NCBI GenBank assembly: GCA_041394725.1
Contig: JAWKHR010000043.1
Span: 1-54,744 of the forward strand
Direction of reading: 5' to 3'
DNA from: JAWKHR01 sp041394725
Lineage (GTDB): Bacteria > Acidobacteriota > Vicinamibacteria > Vicinamibacterales > SCN-69-37
DNA: 54,744 bases
Position numbers and translations under genes: made by a program. Shown piece by piece: positions 1-7,328 of this stretch. Under the pieces are notes generated by a model, which had not been told where the DNA came from, did not search any database, and worked only from the letters and a program-made list of their open reading frames with translations. The first letter of the stretch is position 1. Each line of letters begins with the position of its first letter.

Positions 1-1
1 C

Positions 2-595
2 GATTTGGCGCAGGTCATGCCCCGCGCCGACATCGACCCGGTCCTCATCGAGCGGGCCTACTGGCTGGCGCCCGACGAGGAGTCCGCGGGTGAGCCGTTC
101 GCGGTGATTCGCGAGGCCCTGGGCGACCGCGCCGCCATCGGCCGCCTGGCCCTGCACGGCCGCGAGTACCTCGTCGCGGTGGTCGCGCGCGGCGACGGCC
201 TGCTGCTCTACACGCTGCGCCGGCCGAGGGAGGTGCGCGCGATGAGCGGCATCGACGAGATGCACTGGGCCGAGCACGCGCCGGCCAGAGCGGAGATCGA
301 CCTGGCCCGCCAGCTGCTCGACACGCTCGAGACCGATCGCAGCCTGGACGACTACGCCGATCAGTACGAGGAGACGCTGCGCGCGCTCATCGCCCGCAAG
401 GTCGCCGGCGAGGAGATCGTCGGCCGCCCCGAACCCGCCGCGTCGCCGCAGAAGGTCGTGAACTTGATGGATGCCCTGCGCCGCAGCCTGGACAAAGCCC
501 CCGGCGCCCGGAGCAGCCCGCGCGGCAGCTCGGGAGGACGGTCACGCAGACGCGCCAGGGTGCTCCCGCACCGGACGAAATCGCGCGCGTCCTGA
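2..595 (+). CDS. ku: Ku protein of bacterial end joining, 5' end cut off
   Basis: C-terminal part of a bacterial Ku, the homodimeric ring that binds DNA double-strand ends and recruits LigD for non-homologous end joining. The visible 197 residues include the family's 'DPVLIERAYWLAPDE' segment near the start, the beta-barrel stretch 'LALHGREYLVAVVARGDGLL' with 'LYTLRRPREVRA', and the late helix 'KVVNLMDALRRSLD' that precedes the tail in most Ku proteins. The tail is basic (Arg-rich after about residue 160), as in many actinobacterial and acidobacterial Ku proteins, where it contacts DNA. The frame is open to the left edge, so the true start lies outside; a TTG at position 5 is only a frame marker. 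No ligD is visible here. Assignment by motif recognition is firm. Confidence 0.93.
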   Translation, partial: DLAQVMPRADIDPVLIERAYWLAPDEESAGEPFAVIREALGDRAAIGRLALHGREYLVAVVARGDGLLLYTLRRPREVRAMSGIDEMHWAEHAPARAEIDLARQLLDTLETDRSLDDYADQYEETLRALIARKVAGEEIVGRPEPAASPQKVVNLMDALRRSLDKAPGARSSPRGSSGGRSRRRARVLPHRTKSRAS

Positions 596-598
596 CCC

Positions 599-702
599 CA
601 ATCCCGAATCACCAATTCCCCAATTCCTCAATTCCTCAATTTCTCAATTCCCAATCACCAATCCCCAATCAATCACCAATCACCAATCATCAATCACCAA
701 TG
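599..702 (+). repeat. CAATCACC-type satellite tract
   Basis: About 100 bp built from degenerate 7-8 bp units (CAATCAC, CAATTCC, CAATCCC), much richer in A+T than the flanks. It starts within a few bases of the Ku stop and ends about 15 bp before the next start codon. The plus strand has no stop codons in the unit, so the downstream frame stays open through it. A second tract of the same kind lies at 29872-30078. Confidence 0.85.
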
Positions 703-716
703 GGCTATCCTCCCCC

Positions 717-2558
717 ATGCCCATCCCCCCGCCCCTCCTCCTCCTCCTCCTGCTCCCCCTCGCCCCGCCCGTGCCGGCGCAGGCGCCCCGGCCGTTCCGC
801 GACGCGGAGGTCGATCAGCTTGCGCACCTGCTGATGCTGGAGGACGCGCGGCAGTACGACGAGGACACCCTCGCGTCCCTGCTCGACAGCCCGAATCCCG
901 AGGTGAAGCGCCGCGCGGCGATGGCCGTCGGCCGCATCGCCGATCCGCGCGGCATCGCGCTGCTGTGGCGCGAGCGCGGCACCGCGGCGATCTCCCGCGA
1001 GATCGCCTTCTCGTTCGGGCAGTTGAAGGCGGACACGGCCATCGGATGGCTCGAGTCGCACCTGGTCACCGCCGATGGTCCGGAGGGTGACCGTGTCGAG
1101 GCGGCGCGGTCGCTCGGCAAGATCCGCACGCCGGAGGCGCGGGCGGCGCTCGAACGGTTTCTCGCGGCAGGCGCCGAGCCCACCGCCGCGCGCGGTGAGG
1201 CCCTGCTCTCGCTCGGCCGGTTCACCACGCGCGGCGACCTCGACGTGATCCGGCGCTGGACGCGGGGCAACGTCCCGGACTTCACGTGGCGCGCCGCGTG
1301 GGCGCTCTACCGGCCTCGCGATCCTGAGGCCGTCCCGGACCTCCTCCGCCTGAGCCGGCATCCCGATCCGGAGGTCCGTTTCTGGGCCGTGCGCGGTCTC
1401 GGCGCGCTGCCCCCGGACCGGACGCCCGTCGTCGAGGCCGCCACGCTCTCGGCGCGGCTGCGCGAGGCCGTCGCCGATCCCGATCGCCGCGTCCGCACCG
1501 AGGCCCTGCGCGCGCTCGGGACGTATGACGATGACGCGTCGTTCGCGGTGGTGCTGGAGGCGCTGGACTCGCCGGACACCTGGCTCTCGGTGTCGGCCGC
1601 CGAGGCGATGTCGCGGTTCGACGCGCGGCGGGACGCGATCGTCCCGCGGCTGGTCGCCGCGTCCGATCCCACGCGGCCGTCCGCCCTGCGCGTCACCGCG
1701 CTCACGCCGCTCGTCCGGTTCGCGCCGGACCGGGCGATCGACCTCGCCGCGGCGCTCACGTCGGATCCCAGCCTCGTCGTGCGGACGTCGGCCCGGCAGG
1801 CGCTCGCGAACCTCGGCGATGCCGGCGTGGCGCGGCTCGAGGCGCTGCCGGTCGATCCCGACGTGCCGAACCCGTCACCCCGCGGCGCCGGCGCCGGACG
1901 AGGTCGAGGCGGTGCCGGCGGCGGCCGGGCCGCGGCCGCTGGAGCCGGGCGCGCCGGCGGTGGCGGCGGGCGCGCCGGTGGAGCCGGGCGCACCGGTGGT
2001 GGCGGCGGCCGCGGCGCCGCGCCGCCCGACACCCGCGGCCGCACCCTCGACGACTACCGGCGCATGGCGCGTCGCTGGATCGTCGCGCCGCTCGAGGGCG
2101 CGGCGCCCGTCCGCGCGATCTGGGAGACGCCGCGCGGCACGATCACGATCGCGCTGCACACGGCCGACGCGCCGATCGCGATGGAGTACCTGGTCCACGC
2201 CACCGCCTCGGGCGATCTGGTGGGCACCGAGTTCGGCCGGCTCGTGCCGAACTTCGTCGCGCAGCAGCGCACGATTCGTGACGCCTGGCGGCTGCGTGAC
2301 GAGGTGAACCTGCACGGGCTGACCCGCGGCAACCTGAGCTGGGCCTCGTCCGGCCTCGACACGGGACGACCGGGCTACACGCTCGGCCACACCGCGCAGC
2401 CGCACAACGAGGGCGACTTCACGGCGCTCGGGCTGGTGGTGGACGGCCTGGACGTGATGGATCGGCTGGAGCTGGGCGACGCCATCGTCGCGGCGCGGCT
2501 CGAGGGGCCCGGATTCGGGTCGGGCGGGCCGGACGCGGTCAGCGGCGGTAGCTGGTGA
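717..2558 (+). CDS. HEAT-repeat protein fused to a cyclophilin-type peptidyl-prolyl isomerase domain
   Basis: A 613-residue exported protein. Residues 1-22 are a leucine/proline-rich signal peptide ending 'VPAQA'. Residues about 35-380 are helical HEAT-like repeats ('NPEVKRRAAMAVGRIADPRG', 'DPEVRFWAVRGLGALPPDR', 'DPDRRVRTEALRALGTYD'), a scaffold for protein contacts. A Gly/Ala/Arg linker fills residues about 384-442, and a cyclophilin-type domain follows ('TPRGTITIALHTADAPIAM', 'TEFGRLVPNFVAQQR'). The arginine of the F-x-R motif is kept, but the usual QGGD is QQRT, so activity is uncertain. I chose the ATG at 717 because it begins the signal peptide; the frame is open further upstream only because it reads through the CAATC repeat. 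Its 3' end overlaps the convergent aminotransferase gene by 20 bp. Likely acts in the periplasm or outside the cell. Confidence 0.87.
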   Translation: MPIPPPLLLLLLLPLAPPVPAQAPRPFRDAEVDQLAHLLMLEDARQYDEDTLASLLDSPNPEVKRRAAMAVGRIADPRGIALLWRERGTAAISREIAFSFGQLKADTAIGWLESHLVTADGPEGDRVEAARSLGKIRTPEARAALERFLAAGAEPTAARGEALLSLGRFTTRGDLDVIRRWTRGNVPDFTWRAAWALYRPRDPEAVPDLLRLSRHPDPEVRFWAVRGLGALPPDRTPVVEAATLSARLREAVADPDRRVRTEALRALGTYDDDASFAVVLEALDSPDTWLSVSAAEAMSRFDARRDAIVPRLVAASDPTRPSALRVTALTPLVRFAPDRAIDLAAALTSDPSLVVRTSARQALANLGDAGVARLEALPVDPDVPNPSPRGAGAGRGRGGAGGGRAAAAGAGRAGGGGGRAGGAGRTGGGGGRGAAPPDTRGRTLDDYRRMARRWIVAPLEGAAPVRAIWETPRGTITIALHTADAPIAMEYLVHATASGDLVGTEFGRLVPNFVAQQRTIRDAWRLRDEVNLHGLTRGNLSWASSGLDTGRPGYTLGHTAQPHNEGDFTALGLVVDGLDVMDRLELGDAIVAARLEGPGFGSGGPDAVSGGSW

Positions 2559-3903
2559 GCACGGCGAGCGCCCGGTCGATGTCCTGGTCGTTGTTCGCCA
2601 GGCCGACCGAGGCGCGGAGCGCGCCGACTTCCTTGTCGCTCCCGATGCACGCGCCGAACGCGGGGATGCTGAAGTCGGCGGCGAGCTGGTCGAAGCAGCG
2701 CGCCGTCGTCTCCGGGTCGAAGTGGAACGCCGCCTCGGCCGCGCCGGGATTGCAGAAACACCCGCCGCGGAACGACACGCCCGCGCGGCTCGCCGCGAGC
2801 TCGCCGTCCTCGTAGGAGACGAGACCGCCGTCGGGATCGAGCAGGTTGAAGGCGATCGCGCCGCCCCGGTCGGTCATGTCCGGCGGGCCGTACACGCGCA
2901 CCACGGGACGGCCGTTGGCGTGGCGGAGCGCCCGCATCCCCCCGAGGAGCCGCGCGCTCAGCCGCTCGACGTGCGCCTGGAGCCGCGTCATGCCGACCTC
3001 CTCGAGCAGGTCGAAGCCCGCGTCGAGCGCCGACACCGCGAGGAAGCTCGGCGTGCCGTCCTCGAACGCCTCCGCTCCGGCCTTCAGCTGGTGCCGCTCC
3101 GCCTGCACCGAGACGAAGAGCACGGTGCCCCCGGCGAACCACGGCCGGCGGAGCCGCGCGAGCGACTCGCGCCGCGCGACGAGCGCGCCGAGCCCGGTCG
3201 GGTACCCGAACAGCTTGTAGAACGAGACGATGACGAAGTCGGCCGGGCAGGCGCGCAGGCTGAACGGGTGGCTCGGCGCGAACGCGGCGATGTCGAGCAG
3301 GACGTCCCAGCCCCGCTCCCGCGCGGCGCCGACGAGCGACTGCGGGTGCACGACGCCGGTGAAGTTCGACTGCGCCGGATAGGCGAGCAGGCCGCCGCCC
3401 GGCGTCCGCGCCTCGTCGATCCGCTTCGCCGTCTCCGGCCCGAGCCGCAGCGCCTCGTCGAGCGGCAGCACGGTCACCGGCGCGCCGGCACGGCGCGCGA
3501 ACTCACGCGTGCCGAGGACCGAGTTGTGGTTGTCGGCCGCGAGCACCAGGCCGCGGTCGGGCGCGAACGGGTAGCTCTCCGCGACGAGCTTGCTGGCCGC
3601 GCTGGCGTTCGCCGTGAAGCAGACCTCGTGCGTCGACTCGTCCACGTCGAAGAACCGCAGCACGCGCCGGCGCGCCGCCACCATCACGTCCGTGCTGGCG
3701 CACGACGGCTCGTGGGTCGAGTGGGGGTTGCCGTAGATGCCCTGCTCGAGCAGCTGCTGGTGCCGGCGCACCTGCGTCACGCCGTAGAGGGCGCTGCCCG
3801 TGTAGTCCAGGTAGGCCTGCCCGCGGGCGTCCAGCCGCGCGAATTCGCGCGAGCGGATCGCGGCAAACACCGGGTCCACGACCGTCGATACGGGACTCGA
3901 CAT
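2539..3903 (-). CDS. Class V aminotransferase, molybdenum-cofactor-sulfurase-like
   Basis: A 454-residue PLP enzyme of the cysteine desulfurase/MoCo sulfurase group. 'SFYKLFGYPTGLGALV' near residue 230 carries the Schiff-base lysine and matches the MOCOS N-terminal domain closely; 'YLDYTGSALYG' near residue 35 and 'NPHSTHEPS' fit the cofactor-binding start, and 'FRGGCFCNPG' near residue 385 supplies a cysteine pair in the loop where desulfurases hold the catalytic Cys. The C-terminal MOSC domain of full MoCo sulfurases is absent. By family it would mobilise sulfur from cysteine, or act as a related lyase; the substrate is not established. The ATG at 3903 gives the normal domain start; the open frame extends upstream only through GC-rich non-coding sequence. 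Confidence 0.88.
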   Translation of the reverse strand: MSSPVSTVVDPVFAAIRSREFARLDARGQAYLDYTGSALYGVTQVRRHQQLLEQGIYGNPHSTHEPSCASTDVMVAARRRVLRFFDVDESTHEVCFTANASAASKLVAESYPFAPDRGLVLAADNHNSVLGTREFARRAGAPVTVLPLDEALRLGPETAKRIDEARTPGGGLLAYPAQSNFTGVVHPQSLVGAARERGWDVLLDIAAFAPSHPFSLRACPADFVIVSFYKLFGYPTGLGALVARRESLARLRRPWFAGGTVLFVSVQAERHQLKAGAEAFEDGTPSFLAVSALDAGFDLLEEVGMTRLQAHVERLSARLLGGMRALRHANGRPVVRVYGPPDMTDRGGAIAFNLLDPDGGLVSYEDGELAASRAGVSFRGGCFCNPGAAEAAFHFDPETTARCFDQLAADFSIPAFGACIGSDKEVGALRASVGLANNDQDIDRALAVLTSYRR

Positions 3904-4006
3904 ACCGGCCCGAGTATAACGCGCCCGTCCGGCCGGCCCGGGGTTCCGGCGCGCCGGCATCCCGGCCTTCCCACGCGCAGCCGGAACGCGCCGGCGGGGC
4001 GGCAGG

Positions 4007-4068
4007 CCGGCGCGGCGGCGCGGCAGGTCGGCCAAGGCGGCGCGGCGGCGCGGCGGCGCGGCGGCGGA
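4007..4068 (+). repeat. GCGGC simple-sequence stretch
   Basis: An imperfect run of CGGCGCGG and GCGGC units in the divergent gap between the aminotransferase start (3903) and the small membrane protein start (4082). It ends just before a GGAGTAGGA stretch that may act as ribosome binding site for the gene at 4082. I see no other structure in this gap. Confidence 0.55.
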
Positions 4069-4081
4069 GTAGGATGGGCCC

Positions 4082-4435
4082 ATGCGCTTCCTCGCCCGCC
4101 TGTTCCTCAACGGGATCGCGATCATCGTCGCGGCCTGGCTCCTGCCGGGGCTCTCGCTGGACGGGCCGGGCTCGGCCCTCCTCGCCGGCGCGATCCTCGG
4201 CCTCGTCAACGCGATCGTGCGGCCGGTGCTCTTCGTGCTCACGCTGCCGCTGACCCTGGTCACGCTGGGCCTGTTCCTGTTCGTGCTGAACGCGATCTGC
4301 CTCGGCCTCACCGCCGCGGTCGTGCCCGGGTTCGGCATCGCGGGCTTCGGATCGGCGCTGGCCGGCGCGCTCGTCGTCAGCGTGGTGAGCTGGATCCTCA
4401 ACGGGCTGTTCGTCGGCAAGGACGAGCGCCGGTAA
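4082..4435 (+). CDS. Small four-helix membrane protein, phage-holin family IV type
   Basis: A 117-residue hydrophobic protein with about four membrane segments (residues 5-25, 33-50, 55-78 and 85-110). It matches the widespread YvlD/4TMS 'phage holin family' proteins of bacterial chromosomes: 'NGIAIIVAAWLLPGLSL', 'LGLVNAIVRPVLFVLTLPLT', 'SWILNGLFVG'. Despite the family name these are usually not phage genes, and nothing phage-like surrounds it. Function unknown. A GGAG lies 12-15 nt before the ATG. Confidence 0.85.
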   Translation: MRFLARLFLNGIAIIVAAWLLPGLSLDGPGSALLAGAILGLVNAIVRPVLFVLTLPLTLVTLGLFLFVLNAICLGLTAAVVPGFGIAGFGSALAGALVVSVVSWILNGLFVGKDERR

Positions 4436-4480
4436 CGCCCGCCGGCGCGACGCGGGCGCGCCCGGCTGCAAACGCGGTGG

Positions 4481-4948
4481 CTAGTGCACGCGCCCGTCGC
4501 CGGGCAGTTCCGTGCGATCGCTCCGGGCCTCGGCGGCCGTCGACGCCGCCACGCCCTGCACCCGCCCGTGCGCGACGACGACGTCGGGACTCTGCTGGAG
4601 CGCGCGCTGGTACTCGGTCCGGAAGTCCGCGCCACCCGCGTCACCGGAGATCAGCCCGCGCGCCTGGTCCACGAGCATCGACGCGGCGGCAGCCTCGTGC
4701 GGGCCGTCCCCGTTGATCCACTCGTCGAATTCGATGATGAGGTGCGCGAGCGGCTGGAGCCACGCGAAGAACGGATCCTGCATCAGCAGGGTCAGGAATT
4801 CGTGCGGGCTGCCGATCCGGCCGCGCGATCGCTCGTAGCGCAGGCGCTCGGCGTCGATCAGGGTCTTGTGCAGGCCGAGCAGGGCGAGGCGCACGGCGCG
4901 TGCCCGGGCGACGGCCTGCGCGGCGGCGATGGGGGACGAATCGGGCAT
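4481..4948 (-). CDS. Conserved hypothetical protein, helical
   Basis: 155 residues, soluble, predicted mostly helical. I do not know a function. The stretch 'LHKTLIDAERLRYERSRG' followed by 'PHEFLTLLMQDPFFAWLQPL' and 'LIIEFDEWING' resembles a conserved hypothetical family seen in proteobacterial and acidobacterial genomes. Its C-terminal third is low in conservation and rich in Ala, Asp and Arg. It lies 79 bp downstream of the gene ending at 5028 on the same strand and may be cotranscribed with it. Confidence 0.7.
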   Translation of the reverse strand: MPDSSPIAAAQAVARARAVRLALLGLHKTLIDAERLRYERSRGRIGSPHEFLTLLMQDPFFAWLQPLAHLIIEFDEWINGDGPHEAAAASMLVDQARGLISGDAGGADFRTEYQRALQQSPDVVVAHGRVQGVAASTAAEARSDRTELPGDGRVH

Positions 4949-5027
4949 GGCTCAGGGCTCTCGGTTCTCGGCGGTCGGCTCGGGGCGATCGGTCGGGTGC
5001 CGGCGTCCGGCGGTGCCCGGCTCCACT

Positions 5028-5591
5028 CTATCGCGGCGGCGCGCCGGCGACGATCGACGCGGGCGCGGTCGCCGAGGTGCGCTCTGCGTCCGACGCGGGC
5101 GGGACGGCCGCCGAGGCGCCCGCGTCGTCCGACGCGGACGTGGCGTCCGACGCGCGCGGAGCCGGTGCGGGTGGCGCGGCGAGGGGCGCGAGGTCGGGAG
5201 GCACCCAGCCGGTCCGCGCGGCGTCGCCGGCCAGTCGCGCCGGCGAGTAGTGCCGGCCGAGCCTCCGCGCGTCGAGCAGGTGCGGCGCCCCGGCGATCCA
5301 GTCGTCGAACGCCTGCCGGTCGGCGGGCGGGGCCGCGGCGAGCGCGGCCTCGACGAGCCGGATCCAGGCGTCGGTGATGGTCACGTGGAACTTCGCCGCG
5401 GCGCCGTGGCGCGTGGCGAAGGCGAGGATGCCGCCGCCGATCCGGCGCCGGGCGGCCGCCGGGTCCGGCTCCAGGCGCAGCACCGTCCACGTCAGCCGGA
5501 CGTGGGCGCGGTGGGGAAAGTCGGCCGGCCCGACGCGGCCGGCCTCGAACGCCGCGACGAATCCCGCGTCGTTCTCGTCAATCAGTAACAT
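5028..5591 (-). CDS. Conserved hypothetical protein with low-complexity C-terminal tail
   Basis: 187 residues. Residues 1-110 look like a small conserved family with a His-rich core: 'FPHRAHVRLTWTVLRLEP' and 'AAKFHVTITDAWIRLVE' are the recognisable blocks. Function unknown to me. From about residue 130 the protein becomes an Ala/Ser/Asp tail ('RASDATSASDDAGASAAVPP') that looks like expanded sequence rather than a domain. The ATG at 5589-5591 lies inside the first 8-bp unit of the operator at 5585-5608, so the transcript has almost no leader. It diverges from the ribbon-helix-helix-like gene at 5609 with only 17 bp between start codons. Confidence 0.72.
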   Translation of the reverse strand: MLLIDENDAGFVAAFEAGRVGPADFPHRAHVRLTWTVLRLEPDPAAARRRIGGGILAFATRHGAAAKFHVTITDAWIRLVEAALAAAPPADRQAFDDWIAGAPHLLDARRLGRHYSPARLAGDAARTGWVPPDLAPLAAPPAPAPRASDATSASDDAGASAAVPPASDAERTSATAPASIVAGAPPR

Positions 5592-5608
5592 GGTAACATT
5601 GTAACACC
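5585..5608. promoter_or_regulatory. Triple 8-bp operator between divergent genes
   Basis: Three consecutive units, GTAACATG, GTAACATT and GTAACACC, occupy exactly 24 bp and end at the ATG of the gene at 5609. The start codon of the opposite gene is inside the first unit. Tandem short sites at 7-8 bp spacing are typical targets of ribbon-helix-helix repressors such as MetJ and omega. That the adjacent RHH-like protein binds here is inference. Confidence 0.55.
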
Positions 5609-5938
5609 ATGCCGAGACGCGCCGCCGCGACGCGCCCCGTGACCCGGACCCAGACCGGCTTCCGGATCGAGACCCGCCTGCTCAAGGTCCTCAAGGGACT
5701 GGCCGAGGCCCTGGACCTGTCGCTCGGCGACCTGGTGGAGGGCGTGCTGCTCCACGCGTTCGAGGGCAGGGCCCCCTTCTCGCCGGGGACGCTCGGGACC
5801 ATCGCGCAGTTGAAGAAGGTGTACGGGCTGGACCTGACCGCCGCCGACAGCCACCGCCTCCGCGAGGCGCCGGGCCCGGCCGCGAGCCGCCGGGCGTCAC
5901 CGCCGCGCGCGGGCGGACGCGGCACGCGCCGCCACTGA
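5609..5938 (+). CDS. Ribbon-helix-helix-like small protein
   Basis: 109 residues. The N-terminus is basic; residues 16-55 fit a ribbon-helix-helix outline: a short strand 'TGFRIETRL', a helix 'LKVLKGLAEALD', a turn 'LSLGD' and a second helix 'LVEGVLLHAFEG'. A helix with 'IAQLKKVYGLDL' follows, and the tail is Arg/Gly/Pro-rich. This is a fold guess from pattern, not a firm match to a named family. The gene starts directly after three tandem GTAACA units, which would suit autoregulation and control of the divergent gene ending at 5028. No Shine-Dalgarno is visible, consistent with a very short or absent leader. Confidence 0.68.
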   Translation: MPRRAAATRPVTRTQTGFRIETRLLKVLKGLAEALDLSLGDLVEGVLLHAFEGRAPFSPGTLGTIAQLKKVYGLDLTAADSHRLREAPGPAASRRASPPRAGGRGTRRH

Positions 5939-5972
5939 CGCGGCGCCGGCGGAAAGCGCCCGGGCGCGCCGG

Positions 5973-7232
5973 TCAGGCCGCGCGCTGGAAGTCCGCCGCC
6001 CAGCGCAGCGCTTCCTGGTGCGCGACGGGCAGCAGGTGCGGGTCGATCGCGGCGCGCGCGGCCAGGTCGAGGCACCGCGTCCAGTCGCCGCGCTCGTACG
6101 CAATCGTGCAGTCGAGCAGCCGCCGGCATTCCGTGTCGCGGCCGAGCAGCGCGTCACGCGTCCGGTCCGGCAGCGGCAGCTCCTGCACGAGCAGCTCGAT
6201 CGGCCGCTCGAGGATGACGTCGATGAGCGAGAGCATCCCGAGCAGGAACGCGTCGGCCACCGACGGCGCCCGCCGCAGGCTCGACGCGAGCAGCTCGCAG
6301 CACCGCGCGCGCACCGTGGACATCACGACCAGCTCCGCCTGCGCGCCGTCGGCGAGCCCCGCGAGCACCCAGATCGACGCCCACCGGCGCAGCGCGTCGC
6401 GCCCGATGAGCAGGATCGCCTGGCGGATCGACTCGATCCGCCGCGCCTGCGCGAACGCCGCCGAGTTCACCGTGCGCAGGATCCGGTAGCACAGCACGGC
6501 GTCGTGCTTGACCAGCCGCTCCAGGCGATCGACCGTGAGGTCCGGGTCCTGCAACGCGCACAGCAGCTGCACGTAGCCGACCCGATTCGCCGGGATGCCG
6601 CGCGCGGCCTGCGTGACCGGCCGGCCGAAGAAGAAGCCCTGGAAGTACTGGAAGCCGGCCGCCCGCGAGGCCTCGAACTGCTCGCGCGTCTCGACCTTCT
6701 CGGCCAGCAGCGCCACGGCCGGGTTGATGTCGCGCACGCGATCCCGCGTCTCGAGCGTGACCCCGGCGCCGACTTCCACCTTCACGTAGTTCGCGAGGCG
6801 GACGAGCGGGGCCGTGCGGTCGGAGAGCACGAAATCGTCGAGCGCGACCTTGTAGCCCGACCGGCGCAGCCGCTGCACCGCGTCGATCACCTCGGCGTCC
6901 CCCTCGATGTCCTCGAGCAGCTCGACGACGACGTGCCCGGGCGGCAGCGCCTCGGGAATGCCGGACAGGAGCAGGTCGCGGGTGACGTTGATGAAGGCCG
7001 GACGCCCGAGCGTGAGCGTGTCGAGGCCGAAGGCGAGGACGGCGTCCGAGATCACCCGCGCCGTCGCCTGCGCCGACGCCGTCCCGGCCGCGTCGGCCAG
7101 GAGCGTCGGCCGGAACAGCAGCTCGTACGCGACGACCCGCTGCGCGTCATCCAGGATGGGCTGACGCGCCAGGAAGACTTCTTCCGACGCCGACGACGAC
7201 TGCGGCTGCGGGTCCGGCACCTGAATTCCCAA
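5973..7232 (-). CDS. EAL-HDOD signalling protein (YuxH type)
   Basis: 419 residues. The N-terminal half is an EAL-like domain: 'FLARQPILDDAQRVVAYELL' at about residues 20-39, 'VVELLEDI', 'KVALDDF' and 'GFQYFQGFFFGRP'. The catalytic E-A-L signature reads E-L-L and several metal ligands are not evident, so it probably binds or relays rather than hydrolyses cyclic-di-GMP. The C-terminal half from about residue 205 is an HDOD domain ('ALQDPDLTVDRLERLVKHD', 'YRILRTVNSAAF', 'IRQAILLIGRDALRRW'), typical of two-domain regulators of motility and twitching. The start is uncertain: the frame opens at a TTG (7232) with a GTG four codons later. It ends about 35 bp from the convergent gene ending at 5938. 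Confidence 0.85.
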   Translation of the reverse strand: MGIQVPDPQPQSSSASEEVFLARQPILDDAQRVVAYELLFRPTLLADAAGTASAQATARVISDAVLAFGLDTLTLGRPAFINVTRDLLLSGIPEALPPGHVVVELLEDIEGDAEVIDAVQRLRRSGYKVALDDFVLSDRTAPLVRLANYVKVEVGAGVTLETRDRVRDINPAVALLAEKVETREQFEASRAAGFQYFQGFFFGRPVTQAARGIPANRVGYVQLLCALQDPDLTVDRLERLVKHDAVLCYRILRTVNSAAFAQARRIESIRQAILLIGRDALRRWASIWVLAGLADGAQAELVVMSTVRARCCELLASSLRRAPSVADAFLLGMLSLIDVILERPIELLVQELPLPDRTRDALLGRDTECRRLLDCTIAYERGDWTRCLDLAARAAIDPHLLPVAHQEALRWAADFQRAA

Positions 7233-7328
7233 CTCAATGGGAATCGGCGCAGCGCCGGCCGGCTTGAGGGCGTCCGTTCTCGGCCGGTTCGGTGCACGGT
7301 CCTTCGCGGAATGGCAGGCGACTCGCCG

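Noticed and set aside
591..599. CCTGACCCC at the ku stop as a remnant of element A
   Set aside because: Nine bases match the element's end, and it also overlaps a stop, but that is too short to support without more copies.
599..702. CRISPR array
   Set aside because: Units of 7-8 bp with no unique spacers of constant length and no cas genes.
471..716. Longer N-terminus for the HEAT-cyclophilin gene
   Set aside because: The extra codons read the end of ku in another frame and the CAATC satellite; the signal peptide starts at 717.
4082..4435. Phage holin, hence a prophage remnant
   Set aside because: The family name is historical; no other phage gene, integrase or attachment site is near.
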